Source: Microbacterium sp. AZCO
GTDB lineage: Bacteria; Actinomycetota; Actinomycetes; Actinomycetales; Microbacteriaceae
Assembly (NCBI RefSeq): GCF_039614715.1
Contig: NZ_CP154857.1
Location: 1,364,001 to 1,428,000, forward strand
Length of the DNA stretch: 64,000 nucleotides
Direction: 5' to 3'
Below, in pieces: positions 1-8,449 of the stretch; within the stretch, counting starts at the first letter, position 1; the number at the start of each line of letters is the position of its first letter. A model generated the notes under the pieces. The model did no database searches, was not told where the DNA came from, and saw only the letters and a program-made list of their open reading frames with translations. The position numbers were made by a program, and so were the translations under genes.

Positions 1-269
1 TCCAGCTTGCCCAGGTTGCGGATGGTGCTCGCGAGCTGGATGACTGCCTGCACGCGGCGGTCCTCGTCGAGCCCCGCCTCGAGTGCCCGGCGGTAGAGCG
101 GCTCCGCCTCCTCCTCGAGCCCAGCGGAGTCGCGGGCGCCGGCGCGCTCGAACAGCGCCGCCGCATCGTCCTCGGGTCGCTCGGCGGCGACGGCGTCGAT
201 GAGCGCGATCCGCTCTTCGTCGGTGACATCGGCCGACCAGGCGTCGGCGATGCGTTCTTCCCAGGTCAT
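1..269 (-). CDS. TPR-type small protein (partial, 3' end off window)
   Basis: The minus-strand frame begins at an ATG whose complement is 267-269, preceded by a GAGGAG ribosome-binding site, and runs off the left edge after 89 codons. The visible part starts MTWEERIADAW and continues with acidic helices and a segment (AEPLYRRALEAGLDEDRR) typical of a tetratricopeptide helix pair. TPR proteins scaffold protein contacts, but nothing shows the partner. It lies just downstream of trigger factor on the same strand, separated by a hairpin terminator, so it is probably transcribed on its own. The C-terminus is not visible, so the family assignment is provisional. Confidence 0.65.
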   Translation of the reverse strand, partial: MTWEERIADAWSADVTDEERIALIDAVAAERPEDDAAALFERAGARDSAGLEEEAEPLYRRALEAGLDEDRRVQAVIQLASTIRNLGKL

Positions 270-288
270 GGCCTCTCCTCAGACGAAG

Positions 289-320
289 GAGGGGGTGGAT
301 GCCGCGGCATCCACCCCCTC
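289..320 (-). terminator. tig terminator hairpin
   Basis: A 15-bp perfect inverted repeat (GAGGGGGTGGATGCC / GGCATCCACCCCCTC) with a 2-nt centre lies 18 bp past the trigger factor stop codon. There is no strong T-run, as is common for terminators in high-GC actinobacteria. Confidence 0.75.
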
Positions 321-338
321 GTCATCACGCGAGCGCGA

Positions 339-1772
339 TCACTCCTTGTCGGCCGCAGCCTTCTTCTTGGCGGGAGCCTTCTTCTTGGGCTTCTCCTCGG
401 CCTCTTCGGCCTCGATGATCTCGTCGGCCTCGGCGGCGGCATCCACCAGCTCCTCGGCCTCCTCGACGACCTCGGCCTCGGCCTCGGTCTCGTCGTCGGT
501 GGCGACGAAGCCGGTCAGGTCGACGGGAGCGCCGTTGGTGTCGACGACCGACACCTTGCCGAGAGCGAGGGCGAGCGCCTTGTTGCGGGCGACCTCGCCG
601 ACGATGGCCGGGAGCTGGTTCTGCTCCTGGATCGCGTTGACGAAGTCCTGGGGCGCCATGCCGTACTGGGCAGCCGACTGGATGAGGTACTGCGTGAGCT
701 CGTCCTGCGAGACCTGCACGTCGAGCTTCTCGGCGATCGCGTCGAGCAGCATCTGCGTGCGGAACTGCTTCTCGCTCGCCTCGGTCACCTCGGCGCGGTG
801 CACGTCGTCCTCCAGGCGACCCTCACCCTCGAGGTGGTTGTGCACCTCGTCCTCGACGAGCTGCGCGGGCACGGGGATCTCGACCTGCTCGAGCAGCTGC
901 TCGATGAGCTTGTCGCGCGCGGCGGCGCCCTGCGTGAATGCCGACTGCTGACCGACGCGCTCCTTGAGGCTGTCGCGCAGCTCGGCGATCGTGTCGAACT
1001 CACTCGCCATCTGGGCGAAGTCGTCGTCGGCCTCGGGCAGCTCGCGCTCCTTGACGGCGGTGACGGTGACCGAGACCTCGGCCTCCTCACCCGCGTGGTC
1101 GCCGCCGATGAGGGTCGAGCGGAACGTCGTGTCCTCGCCCGCGGTCAGCGAGTCGATCGCCTCGTCGATGCCCTCGAGCAGCTCGCCCGAGCCGACCTCG
1201 TAGGACACGCCCTCGGCGCGGTCGATCTCGTTGCCGTCGATCGTGGCGACGAGGTCGAGCTCGACGAAGTCACCCTTCGCGGCGGGGCGGTCGACCGTCA
1301 CGAGCGTGCCGAAGCGGGCACGCAGACGCTCGAGCTCCTCGTCGATCGCGGCCTCGTCGACCTCGGCGGCGTCGACCGTGACGGTCGTGCCCTCGAACGC
1401 GGGAAGCTCGAACTCGGGACGGACGTCGACCTCGACCTCGACCTGCAGGTCGCCCGAGAAGTCCTTGTCGTTCGGCCACTCGGTGACCTCGGCCGAGGGA
1501 CGGCCGAGGACGCGCAGCTCGTTCGCCGCGACGGCCTCGCGGTAGAAGGTGTCCAGTCCTTCGCTCACGGCGTGCTCGAGCACGGCCGTGCGGCCGATGC
1601 GCTGGTCGATGATGGGTGCGGGCACCTTGCCCTTGCGGAAGCCGGGGATCTGGACGTCCTGCGCGATGTGCTCGTATGCGTGCGCGATGCTCGGCTTGAG
1701 CTCGTCCGGAGTGACCGTGATGTGCAGCTTCACCCGCGTGGGGCCGAGCTTCTCGACGGTGCTGTTGACCAT
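339..1772 (-). CDS. tig: Trigger factor, ribosome-associated chaperone/PPIase
   Basis: Trigger factor binds the ribosome exit tunnel and shields nascent chains; its middle domain is a peptidyl-prolyl isomerase. The 477-residue protein starts [10 protein letters not shown]; the ribosome-docking signature GFRKGK is at residues 44-49, the FKBP-like PPIase domain at about 150-240, and the long helical arms follow. The C-terminal tail is first Glu/Ala-rich, then Lys-rich, an actinobacterial extension beyond the usual 430-450 residues. The start at 1772 is chosen because GAGGAG precedes it at 10 nt; the frame stays open 22 codons further upstream, but that stretch does not look like trigger factor. 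Confidence 0.97.
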   Translation of the reverse strand: MVNSTVEKLGPTRVKLHITVTPDELKPSIAHAYEHIAQDVQIPGFRKGKVPAPIIDQRIGRTAVLEHAVSEGLDTFYREAVAANELRVLGRPSAEVTEWPNDKDFSGDLQVEVEVDVRPEFELPAFEGTTVTVDAAEVDEAAIDEELERLRARFGTLVTVDRPAAKGDFVELDLVATIDGNEIDRAEGVSYEVGSGELLEGIDEAIDSLTAGEDTTFRSTLIGGDHAGEEAEVSVTVTAVKERELPEADDDFAQMASEFDTIAELRDSLKERVGQQSAFTQGAAARDKLIEQLLEQVEIPVPAQLVEDEVHNHLEGEGRLEDDVHRAEVTEASEKQFRTQMLLDAIAEKLDVQVSQDELTQYLIQSAAQYGMAPQDFVNAIQEQNQLPAIVGEVARNKALALALGKVSVVDTNGAPVDLTGFVATDDETEAEAEVVEEAEELVDAAAEADEIIEAEEAEEKPKKKAPAKKKAAADKE

Positions 1773-1850
1773 GCCTGTTGTTCTCCTCGTCTGGACCGCG
1801 CGAGCGCACGGCTGCTGAAGGTCTGGGTCTGAGTTCACGGGGCCGTGATG

Positions 1851-1924
1851 TCGGGGCGACAGGATTTGAACCTGCGGCCTCCCGCTCCCAAAGCGGGCGC
1901 TCTACCAAGCTGAGCTACGCCCCG
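1851..1924 (-). tRNA. tRNA-Pro (anticodon TGG)
   Basis: A 74-nt cloverleaf on the minus strand. The acceptor CGGGGCG pairs with CGCCCCG, the anticodon loop TTTGGGA lies between CCCGC and GCGGG, and the T-loop is GTTCAAATC. CCA is not encoded. It lies upstream of trigger factor on the same strand. Confidence 0.95.
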
Positions 1925-2049
1925 GGTGGGTGCGCACGCGCGCGTACGCCGAACGGCCCCGAGAAGTCTAGCCGACGCGCGCGTGCGGCGACTGTCCGGG
2001 CCCTGATGGGGACCGGTATTGTTCAGGCGAGAAACCTCGGGGGAAGGGA

Positions 2050-2964
2050 ATGACCATGGCCACAGGCGACGGCGCAGGTCCCGATTACCACCACCGCAGG
2101 CGGATGCATCCGCGCCGCCCGCAGACGACGCTCGCCGAGCGCTGGACGCTCGTCGACGGGATCGACGTCTTCTATCGCGAGTCGGTGAACCCGCCGGACG
2201 CCCCGGTCATGATGCACGTGCACGGCTTCGGTCTGTCGGGTCGCTATCTTCTTCCCACGGCCGAGAAGCTGTCGGACGAGTTCCACACCCTTGTGCCGGA
2301 TCTGCCCGGCTTCGGGCGCAGCGGCAAGGCCAAGAACGCTCTCGACGTGCCCGACCTGGCGCACGCCGCGGCCCGTTTCCTCGACGAGAAGGGCATCGAG
2401 AAGGCGACGCTCGTCGGCAATTCGATGGGATGCCCCGTCATCTGCGAGTTCGCCTACCACTATCCCGAGCGCATCGAGCGCGCAGTGCTCGTGTCGCCGG
2501 CCGGCGGCCTCTACAACCAGCCGCTCACCCGCGCGATCACTCAGTTGAGCAAGGACGGCGGGCGCGAGCCCGTCAAGATGATCGGGGTCGCGACGCCGGA
2601 CTACGTGCGGTTCGGCGTCCCGAGCACGTTCCGGATGTTCAAGGCGCTCACCCAGTACCCGTCGCTCGACCGGCTGCTCGCGCTGCACGTGCCGACGCTC
2701 GTGGTGCTCGGCGAGCGCGACCCGCTCCTTCCCCACTCCTCCCGCGTTCAGGAGGTCGCCGGACTCACCGACAACAACGTCCTCGTCGTGCAGATGGAGG
2801 GCGCCGCGCACGCCATCAACTTCAGCCACCCGGACGAGCTCGCCCACGTGATCCGGCTGTTCATGGACGACCGGCCGATGGTCGACCACTCCGACGGGAT
2901 GCGGCACACGACGATCTACGAAGTGCACCGGGGGACGAACCATCCGGCCGCGAAGACCGACTGA
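2050..2964 (+). CDS. Alpha/beta-fold hydrolase
   Basis: A 304-residue single-domain alpha/beta hydrolase. The oxyanion segment HGFG is at residues 58-61, the nucleophile elbow GNSMG at 123-127 (Ser125), the likely acid Asp224 in GERDP, and the catalytic His254 in GAAHAINF. The triad is therefore complete. Such enzymes hydrolyse esters, amides, epoxides or C-C bonds; the substrate cannot be told from sequence. The start has a purine-rich GGGGGAAGGGA just upstream; the ATG two codons later is equally possible. It is divergent from tRNA-Pro/tig and monocistronic, followed by tRNA-Gly. Confidence 0.88.
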   Translation: MTMATGDGAGPDYHHRRRMHPRRPQTTLAERWTLVDGIDVFYRESVNPPDAPVMMHVHGFGLSGRYLLPTAEKLSDEFHTLVPDLPGFGRSGKAKNALDVPDLAHAAARFLDEKGIEKATLVGNSMGCPVICEFAYHYPERIERAVLVSPAGGLYNQPLTRAITQLSKDGGREPVKMIGVATPDYVRFGVPSTFRMFKALTQYPSLDRLLALHVPTLVVLGERDPLLPHSSRVQEVAGLTDNNVLVVQMEGAAHAINFSHPDELAHVIRLFMDDRPMVDHSDGMRHTTIYEVHRGTNHPAAKTD

Positions 2965-3022
2965 GCGTGCCGGGAGGCGTCCCGCCCGTGTATTAGACTC
3001 GACCGGTGCGCTTCGCGCGCTC

Positions 3023-3093
3023 GGGGATGTAGCTCAATGGTAGAGCCTCAGTCTTCCAAACTGATGGTGCGGGTTCGATTCCCGTCATCCCCT
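3023..3093 (+). tRNA. tRNA-Gly (anticodon TCC), integration site
   Basis: A 71-nt cloverleaf. The acceptor GGGGATG pairs with CATCCCC, the anticodon loop is CTTCCAA, and the T-arm is GGGTTCGATTCCC. CCA is not encoded. Its 3' half from 3053 is repeated exactly at 12578-12619, so this gene is the attachment site of the element that follows and was regenerated by the integration. Confidence 0.96.
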
Positions 3094-3094
3094 C
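3053..3094 (+). repeat. attL, 42-bp direct repeat (left copy)
   Basis: It begins CTTCCAAACTGATGG in the anticodon loop of tRNA-Gly and ends CATCCCCTC just past the tRNA 3' end. It is identical to 12578-12619. The flanking bases differ on both sides (T versus G before, G versus C after), which fixes the repeat limits. Confidence 0.93.
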
Positions 3095-3170
3095 GAAGTG
3101 GAAAAGTCCAGATCAGAACGGATTCTTTACCCTCCGTGAACATGTGGGTTCAGACCCTTTCACGGCCACC

Positions 3171-3193
3171 ATGCGCACTCATGCGCACTCATG
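3171..3193 (+). repeat. Left arm-type repeat (10-bp unit, two copies plus ATG)
   Basis: The unit ATGCGCACTC is present twice in tandem, followed by ATG, 77 bp inside attL. The same 23 bp occurs in the same orientation at 12436-12458, inside attR. Paired repeats near both ends are typical of integrase arm-binding sites; the function is inferred. Confidence 0.7.
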
Positions 3194-3214
3194 GCCCCGA
3201 AAGGACCCACCCGC

Positions 3215-4591
3215 ATGACTCCCTCGACGCCGTCCCGACGCGCTCAGAAGACGCCCTCCGGACGCCCGCACCCGAATATTCTCGGCACCGTCCGCCGCGA
3301 GAAGAGCGGACGTTTCCGCGCCTCCTACCGCATCGACGGGCGCACGTTCAGCGCGCCGAAGACGTTCGACACCGAGCGCGACGCGCAGGCGTGGCTCGCC
3401 ACCGAGCACGGCGCACGCAAGGCCGGAACATGGATCGACCCGCACCTGGGGCGCGTGACGCTCAGCGCCTACGCCCGCACGTGGCTCGCCGCACGCGTCG
3501 AGCTGGCCCCGCGCACCCGGGACATGTACGAGGATCTGCAGGGCCGCTGGGTCGACGTCCGCGTCGGCGACCAGCGCGGCGCGGGCCTCGTGCTCGGCGA
3601 CTACGAAGTGGGCGCGATCAGCACCGCCGTCGTGCGCGCCTGGTACGGCTACGTGCTCGGCACCGCCCGCGACAACGCGCTCGCCAAGCACAGCCGCGCC
3701 AAAGCCCGACAGCCCCACCCCGCCCGCGTCTGGGGCGCCGCCAACGGCCACACCACAGCGGCATCCGGACGGATGAGCCCGGCCGTGCTGGCGGCGTGGA
3801 CGGCGGCAGGCTCCCCCACACCGCCGCCGCCGCCCGTGAAAGACGAGCTGCGACAGCACGCCGGAACCACCAGCGCCGCCCGCGCGTACCAGCTCCTGCG
3901 CACCCTCATGAATTCCGCCGTCGACGACGGGCTGATCGCCGCGAACCCGTGCAAGCTGAAAGGCGCGGGCAGCACCGAGCACCCCGAGCGGCCCGTGCTC
4001 ACCGCCGCCGAAGTCGACCAGCTCGCCGCGCAGTTCCCGGAGCGCCTGCGCGCCGCCGTCCTCGTCGCGGCGTGGTCGAGCCTGCGCTACGGCGAGCTGT
4101 TCGCCCTCGCCCGCCGCCACGTCGACCTCGACGCGGGCACCCTCCGCGTCGAGCGCGCCCTCATCGAGCGCGTCGGGCACCCGGTCGGCTTCGGTCCCAC
4201 CAAGACGACCAGATCCCGCCGCGTCGTGCACCTGCCCGGATTCGTCGTCGACGCGCTCCGCGACCACCTCGCCGCGCACGTCGACGCGGACGACGACGCA
4301 CTGCTGTTCACCCGCACGTCCGGTGCTGTCATGACCAACGCCACCGTGTCCGCGCAGATGCGACGCCACCGCCGCGCCATCGGACGCGACGACGTGCACT
4401 GGCACGACCTTCGCCACACCGGCGCGACCCTCGCCTACCGCGTCGGCGCGTCACAGCGCGACGTGATGAACCGCCTCGGGCACACCACCACCCGCGCCGC
4501 CGCCATCTACGCGCACGCCGCCGACGACAGCGACCAGTACCTCGCCACCCGCCTGGACGCCGCCTACCGCGGTACCGGACGCGCCGCATGA
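3215..4591 (+). CDS. int: Tyrosine recombinase/integrase
   Basis: A site-specific recombinase presumed to integrate and excise the island at tRNA-Gly. From this start (458 residues) an N-terminal arm-binding AP2-like region lies at about 20-70, a core-binding SAM-like domain at 80-245 with an unusual Pro-rich insert (PPPPP, about 202-206), and the catalytic domain follows. The catalytic set is complete: Arg291 (SSLRYGE), Lys330 (TKTTRS), His397/Arg400 (HDLRH), His423 (LGHTT) and Tyr432 (AAIYAH). The start at 3215 is chosen because AAAGGA lies 9 nt upstream; the ATG at 3191 is in frame but falls inside the arm repeat and lacks a binding site. Confidence 0.95.
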   Translation: MTPSTPSRRAQKTPSGRPHPNILGTVRREKSGRFRASYRIDGRTFSAPKTFDTERDAQAWLATEHGARKAGTWIDPHLGRVTLSAYARTWLAARVELAPRTRDMYEDLQGRWVDVRVGDQRGAGLVLGDYEVGAISTAVVRAWYGYVLGTARDNALAKHSRAKARQPHPARVWGAANGHTTAASGRMSPAVLAAWTAAGSPTPPPPPVKDELRQHAGTTSAARAYQLLRTLMNSAVDDGLIAANPCKLKGAGSTEHPERPVLTAAEVDQLAAQFPERLRAAVLVAAWSSLRYGELFALARRHVDLDAGTLRVERALIERVGHPVGFGPTKTTRSRRVVHLPGFVVDALRDHLAAHVDADDDALLFTRTSGAVMTNATVSAQMRRHRRAIGRDDVHWHDLRHTGATLAYRVGASQRDVMNRLGHTTTRAAAIYAHAADDSDQYLATRLDAAYRGTGRAA

Positions 4592-4642
4592 GCATGGGCC
4601 GCGCAGATGACAGTCGCTCACCTTCGGCGACCCCGTGCGGCC

Positions 4643-4672
4643 CCCGTTTGCTCCCGTTTGCTCCCTTGTGCT
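4643..4672 (+). repeat. 10-bp tandem repeat downstream of int
   Basis: CCCGTTTGCT occurs twice exactly and a third time as CCCTTGTGCT, in phase. It lies between int and the next gene, one helical turn per unit. It may be a protein-binding array or chance low-complexity; no function is assigned. Confidence 0.45.
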
Positions 4673-4702
4673 CTGTTCTGACCGACTGCTAAGACAGGGA
4701 CC

Positions 4703-5092
4703 ATGCGCAGAACAACGTCGAGCATTGCACGCAAACGTGCACTCCGACGTGAGCGCGTGTCCGCTCGCCGCACCCGGTTGAGCAGGCTGCACAACTACTT
4801 TCGCGCCTACCCCAGCACCGGACGCTGGGAGCGAGTGGTGCATGCGCCGAGCGCGCACGGGCTGACGGTGGCGGATCAGATCCACATCGATGGCGTCATG
4901 ATCCGTCGCGCCATGGACGCCGAAGCGCTCGCGGCTCTGTCGCTGGAGATGCTTGACAGCCGAGGCCATGAGCTGGCCGCGCTGGTCGCGCGTGTCGCAT
5001 CGCTCACGGCGGCGGACGCAACCTGCGCGCCGCCGCCGCCGACACCGTATCGCGCCACACCTCGCGCGCCTCGCGCGCCCGCCGCGGCATAG
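4703..5092 (+). CDS. Hypothetical basic protein of the island
   Basis: A 129-residue protein of unknown family. The first 30 residues are very Arg-rich (MRRTTSSIARKRALRRERVS), the middle (about 50-100) is predicted helical, and the tail is Pro/Ala-rich (PPPPTP). The basic N-terminus suggests nucleic-acid contact, but no known fold is recognised. A short AGGGA precedes the ATG. It lies between int and the Xis-like gene, a common place for island regulators. It is less certain than its neighbours because high-GC DNA yields such frames by chance. Confidence 0.45.
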   Translation: MRRTTSSIARKRALRRERVSARRTRLSRLHNYFRAYPSTGRWERVVHAPSAHGLTVADQIHIDGVMIRRAMDAEALAALSLEMLDSRGHELAALVARVASLTAADATCAPPPPTPYRATPRAPRAPAAA

Positions 5093-5220
5093 CCGCGGCA
5101 CGCCCCAGCAGCGCCGCCCGTCCTGACACGGGCTGACCACCCGCGCCTCGACGACGTCGCGCGTGCCCGGCACGACCCCTCTGAGCAAGCATTCAGCGGT
5201 CGTGACCGAAGGACACACGC

Positions 5221-5463
5221 ATGACCCCGCGCAACCCCGACATCGTCGGAAGCGAACAGCCCGCGCCCGTCCCGCCCGTCGGACTCCAGCCCGACGGCGG
5301 GCCGTGGCTGAACATCGTCAGCTCTGCCAACTACGCCAACGTCTCGCCAAGGACGATCCGTCGCGCCATCCAGGACGGGCGACTGCGCGCCAGCCGCCCG
5401 GCACGCATGTGGCGAATCCTTCGCGCCGACCTGGACGCATTCATGAAGGCGGCGGAGCGGTGA
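5221..5463 (+). CDS. Excisionase-like helix-turn-helix protein
   Basis: An 80-residue protein with one MerR/Xis-type winged helix at about residues 30-78: SSANYANVSPRTIRRAIQDG is the helix-turn-helix, followed by RLRASR and an ILRADLDAFM end typical of excisionase-family DNA-binding proteins. Such proteins bend att DNA during excision or act as AlpA-like switches that activate a satellite. GAAGGA lies 8 nt before the ATG. It opens a run of genes joined by 4-nt overlaps, so it is probably cotranscribed with the replication genes. Confidence 0.82.
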   Translation: MTPRNPDIVGSEQPAPVPPVGLQPDGGPWLNIVSSANYANVSPRTIRRAIQDGRLRASRPARMWRILRADLDAFMKAAER

Positions 5464-5648
5464 GCGTCGACGACGAGCTGCGCGCCGCTCTCGCCTCCCT
5501 CCCAGCGGCGACCAGCGGCAATCCCGGTTCGCGCGCGGTTCGCCGCGCGGTGATGCAGCTCTGCCCGGAGGCCGCGCGTGTCCCCCGCCGGCACGTCGCC
5601 GCACTGTGCCGCGACATCACGACGGGCGGCGCACCGTGGGAGCAGTGA
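5460..5648 (+). CDS. Small hypothetical protein, coupled to the Xis-like gene
   Basis: A 62-residue protein starting at a GTG that shares GTGA with the stop of the preceding gene, so translation is probably coupled. It starts VSVDDELRAAL and ends TTGGAPWEQ, with a predicted two- or three-helix core containing a single Cys in QLCPE and another in ALCRD. No family is recognised. Its reality rests on the overlap chain: the next gene starts in the same way on its own stop codon. Confidence 0.6.
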   Translation: MSVDDELRAALASLPAATSGNPGSRAVRRAVMQLCPEAARVPRRHVAALCRDITTGGAPWEQ

Positions 5649-5983
5649 CCCTGAACCGCGCGACCCGCCGCTGGGCGGGCGCAGGCGCGCCCGCGGGTGC
5701 GCTTCTGCTGGTGCGCTTCCTCGCCACGCTCGCCGACGACGCGCAGGTGCCGCCCCACGCGCCACTGACCTACCTCGGCGGCGCGCGCCCCCTTCGCGAA
5801 CGCCTGGGCCATCACACGCCCGTCGACGACGCCGCCGAAGCGCGGTGGCGGGTGCTGTCGCGCCATCTCGGTGACGCCCGCGCGGCGGGCATGCTCGTCA
5901 CCGTCCGCGCCGCGCAGCTGCACGTGCCGCGAGTGAGCATCATCCCGCTCGCCGACACGGCGACCCCGATGGGCGGTGCATGA
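5645..5983 (+). CDS. Hypothetical protein in the replication cassette
   Basis: A 112-residue protein starting at GTG, overlapping the previous stop by 4 nt (GTGA) and sharing ATGA with the next gene. The N-terminal half is hydrophobic (AGALLLVRFLATLAD) and the rest mixed, with an Arg-rich middle (ARWRVLSRHLGDAR). No known domain is recognised. Its position between Xis and the primase suggests a regulator or replication accessory factor. In-frame alternatives upstream (5606, 5636) would extend it, but the 4-nt overlap pattern favours 5645. Confidence 0.6.
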   Translation: MTLNRATRRWAGAGAPAGALLLVRFLATLADDAQVPPHAPLTYLGGARPLRERLGHHTPVDDAAEARWRVLSRHLGDARAAGMLVTVRAAQLHVPRVSIIPLADTATPMGGA

Positions 5984-6807
5984 GCGTGCTCGACATCCAG
6001 ATGCGCGGTTCAGCCGACGGCTTCGTCATCGGGCTCGAGGAGCAGATCGCCGCGCGCCGCGCGATCCTGCCCGAGCTGCACCTGCACCCCACGCTCGGGA
6101 AAGTGCCCGCGGTCGACTGGGGCACGATGTCCAGCGCCGACCCCGCGCGCCGCGCCGACATGCGCCGCGTCCGTCACGACGGATGGGGTGCGGCGTGCAA
6201 GCTCTCGGGCGTGCTCGTCGTCGACCTCGACCAGCACAATCCTGCCGCAGACGGCTTCGCGCAATGGGTGCAGCTGCTCGGCGCCTGGCGCGGCCCGCAG
6301 GCGGGCATGGTCGGCGCGACGCCGGGCGGCGGACGTCACATCTGGTACACCAACCCGCACGGCTGGAAGGGCCACATCGGGATCATGCCCGGCGTCGACC
6401 TGCGCGGCGCGGGCGACGGCGCGGGCAGTCAGGTGGTCATCGCAGGACAGGGCCGCCTCCTGCGTGTGCTCGGGCCGCTCACCGACCCACCCGCACCGCT
6501 GGTCGCGCTGATGACAGCGAAGCTCGCCCCAGCTGCGCCGCCCCGGCCAGCTGTTCGCGCAGGCAGTGGCGGTCTCGGCGCTCGCGCCCGCGCGCTCTGC
6601 GAACAAGTCGCCCGGGCACCAGAGGGTGAGCGCAACGCCCGGCTGTACTGGGCCGCGTGCCGCGTCTCCGACGTCGTCGCCGACTCGGCGGTGTCCATGG
6701 TCGCGCTTCAAGAGGCGCTGATCGCCGCCGCCGTGGTCGCCGGGCTCGACGAAGACGAAGCGCGCACGACGGTCGGCAATGCCGGCAGATACTCGGTGGC
6801 ATCGTGA
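5980..6807 (+). CDS. Bifunctional primase-polymerase (prim-pol) domain protein
   Basis: A replication-initiation primase of the archaeo-eukaryotic type found in plasmids, phages and satellites. Of 275 residues, the catalytic part is the first 190. The metal-binding motif is VVDLDQHN (Asp82, Asp84), the second motif TPGGGRHIWY (His120), and the third GVDLRG (Asp140). The C-terminal 80 residues are helical and may contact the helicase encoded next. It starts on ATGA shared with the previous gene, and its own stop shares GTGA with the following gene, so the two are coupled and probably form a primase-helicase pair. Confidence 0.85.
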   Translation: MSVLDIQMRGSADGFVIGLEEQIAARRAILPELHLHPTLGKVPAVDWGTMSSADPARRADMRRVRHDGWGAACKLSGVLVVDLDQHNPAADGFAQWVQLLGAWRGPQAGMVGATPGGGRHIWYTNPHGWKGHIGIMPGVDLRGAGDGAGSQVVIAGQGRLLRVLGPLTDPPAPLVALMTAKLAPAAPPRPAVRAGSGGLGARARALCEQVARAPEGERNARLYWAACRVSDVVADSAVSMVALQEALIAAAVVAGLDEDEARTTVGNAGRYSVAS

Positions 6808-8216
6808 CCGCCGCCACTGACGACGAGCGCGAAGACGCCCGCGCCCGCATGGAAGGACTCCTGTCGGATCTGGAAGCACGCGCAGCTCCGGGCGCGGAGT
6901 GGTTCGGCGCGACGCCGCTCCTGCGCCACATCCGGGAGTGGGCTCGCTCGCTGGACGTCAACCCGTTCGCCGCGCTCGGCGTCGTCATGGCCCGGCTGTC
7001 CGGAGACATCCCGCCGTGGGTGGTGCTTCCCCCGCTGGCAGGCAGTGCGCCCGGCACGCTGAATCTTTACGTGGTGCTCGCTGGCGGGTCAGGCATGGGC
7101 AAGTCCGACGTGCTCAGCTCCCATGACCAGCGGTTCCGCCCGCGGCCCGGCATCCACAACGACCCCGTGCGCGCGTTCGAACCCGCCACGGGCGAGGGCA
7201 TCATCACCCGCTACGTGCAGATGCAGAAGCTCGATGGACGCTACGTGCACACGATGGTGCACCATCAGGCGTTCGCCGACATCGACGAGATAGACGCGCT
7301 GGAAGCACAGGCATACCGCGGCGGAAGCACCATCGTGCCCGTGCTCAAGACGATGTGGTCGGGCAAAGCCATCGGCACCGCCACGGCCACCGAAGAGCGC
7401 GACCGCCACTTAGACGCGCACAGCTACCGCCTCGCGCTGGTCGCAGGGTGCCAGTACGGCGCGGGCGACGTACTGCTGGGCGCACGTGCCCAGCTCGGCG
7501 GGCTGACACAGCGGTTCCTGTTCGCCAACCTCCGCGACCCCGACCTCACCGCCGACAGTCCCGAGACAGACGCACCCGCACCCGTGCAGCTGCGCCTGCC
7601 CGACGGCATGCCGTTCCCCACCGCGCTCGGCGGAGAGGGTGCCGGGCGTCACGTCGGCGGGCGCTTCGTGGTGCGCGTCGACGCCGCCGTGCACAGCGAG
7701 ATGCGCCGCGCCCGCCGCCTCCAGCGCATGCACCAGCCCGGCGGCGTCGACGGCCACTGGCAGTACACGCGCCTGCGCGTGGCCGCACTGCTCGCCATCG
7801 CGCACGGCGACGCGACGGTGACGGTCGACTGGTGGCAGCTCGCCCACGGCGTCATGCTGCACAGCGACCGCACGCGCAACAGCATGCTCGAAGCGCTCAC
7901 CGTCCAGCGCGACCGTGAAGCATCCGGGCGCGGGCGAAGCGACGGCATCCGCGCCGACGCCGCCGACGCCGAGCTGATCGCCCGTGCCGCGACGACCTTC
8001 GTGCAGATCGCCGCCAAGCACGCCGCCACGAGACAGCACGCCGACGCCGGATGCACTCTGCGGTGCATGACCCAGGGCGCGCCCCGCCATCGCGACCGAG
8101 CAGAGGCCGCGCTCACCTGGGCCGTCGACCGCGGCATGCTCCTGCACGCCGAGCGGAAGAACCGTCGCGGACGGGACACGACACACTACAGCCCGCCGCC
8201 ACTGCTCACCGGTTGA
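6804..8216 (+). CDS. P-loop replication ATPase (DUF3987-like helicase)
   Basis: A 470-residue P-loop protein. The Walker A motif is AGGSGMGKS (residues 93-101); the acidic IDEIDALE about 70 residues later is the likely Walker B. The rest resembles the DUF3987 family, encoded next to prim-pol genes in mobile elements and thought to act as a replicative helicase. The start is a GTG overlapping the prim-pol stop by 4 nt. The C-terminal 60 residues look like a small winged-helix domain (AALTWAVDRGMLLHAE). It is the last gene of the overlap chain; a repeat-flanked non-coding stretch follows. Confidence 0.75.
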   Translation: MTAATDDEREDARARMEGLLSDLEARAAPGAEWFGATPLLRHIREWARSLDVNPFAALGVVMARLSGDIPPWVVLPPLAGSAPGTLNLYVVLAGGSGMGKSDVLSSHDQRFRPRPGIHNDPVRAFEPATGEGIITRYVQMQKLDGRYVHTMVHHQAFADIDEIDALEAQAYRGGSTIVPVLKTMWSGKAIGTATATEERDRHLDAHSYRLALVAGCQYGAGDVLLGARAQLGGLTQRFLFANLRDPDLTADSPETDAPAPVQLRLPDGMPFPTALGGEGAGRHVGGRFVVRVDAAVHSEMRRARRLQRMHQPGGVDGHWQYTRLRVAALLAIAHGDATVTVDWWQLAHGVMLHSDRTRNSMLEALTVQRDREASGRGRSDGIRADAADAELIARAATTFVQIAAKHAATRQHADAGCTLRCMTQGAPRHRDRAEAALTWAVDRGMLLHAERKNRRGRDTTHYSPPPLLTG

Positions 8217-8242
8217 GCACGGCATCCACGCCGCGGTGACAC

Positions 8243-8406
8243 GTTGACACGTTGACCACGATGCCGCACACACCAGACACGCCACCCCCGAAGGAACAGC
8301 CCGCGCCCCTACGAGGAAGCAGAAACACACACCACACCGCGCTACCAACACGACCGGCCACACCCGCGGCCAACGGGGCACCGCGTCACCGGGTCAACGT
8401 GTCAAC
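8243..8406. repeat. 15-bp inverted repeat pair flanking a gene-poor stretch
   Basis: GTTGACACGTTGACC at 8243-8257 is repeated exactly in inverted orientation as GGTCAACGTGTCAAC at 8392-8406. The left copy is preceded by another GACAC, giving TGACACGTTGACACGTTGACC. The 134 bp between copies is CA-rich and has no convincing gene. Its position directly after the primase/helicase genes makes it a candidate replication origin or an operator for the gene at 8450. Confidence 0.6.
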
Positions 8407-8449
8407 CCGTCCGCGGCGCGCACACCCATCACCGACGAGAGGAATGACC

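Noticed and set aside
8252..8449. Upstream extension of the zinc-ribbon gene at 8450
   Set aside because: The added residues are Pro/Thr/Arg low-complexity, contain the inverted repeat, and the ribosome-binding site lies just before 8450.
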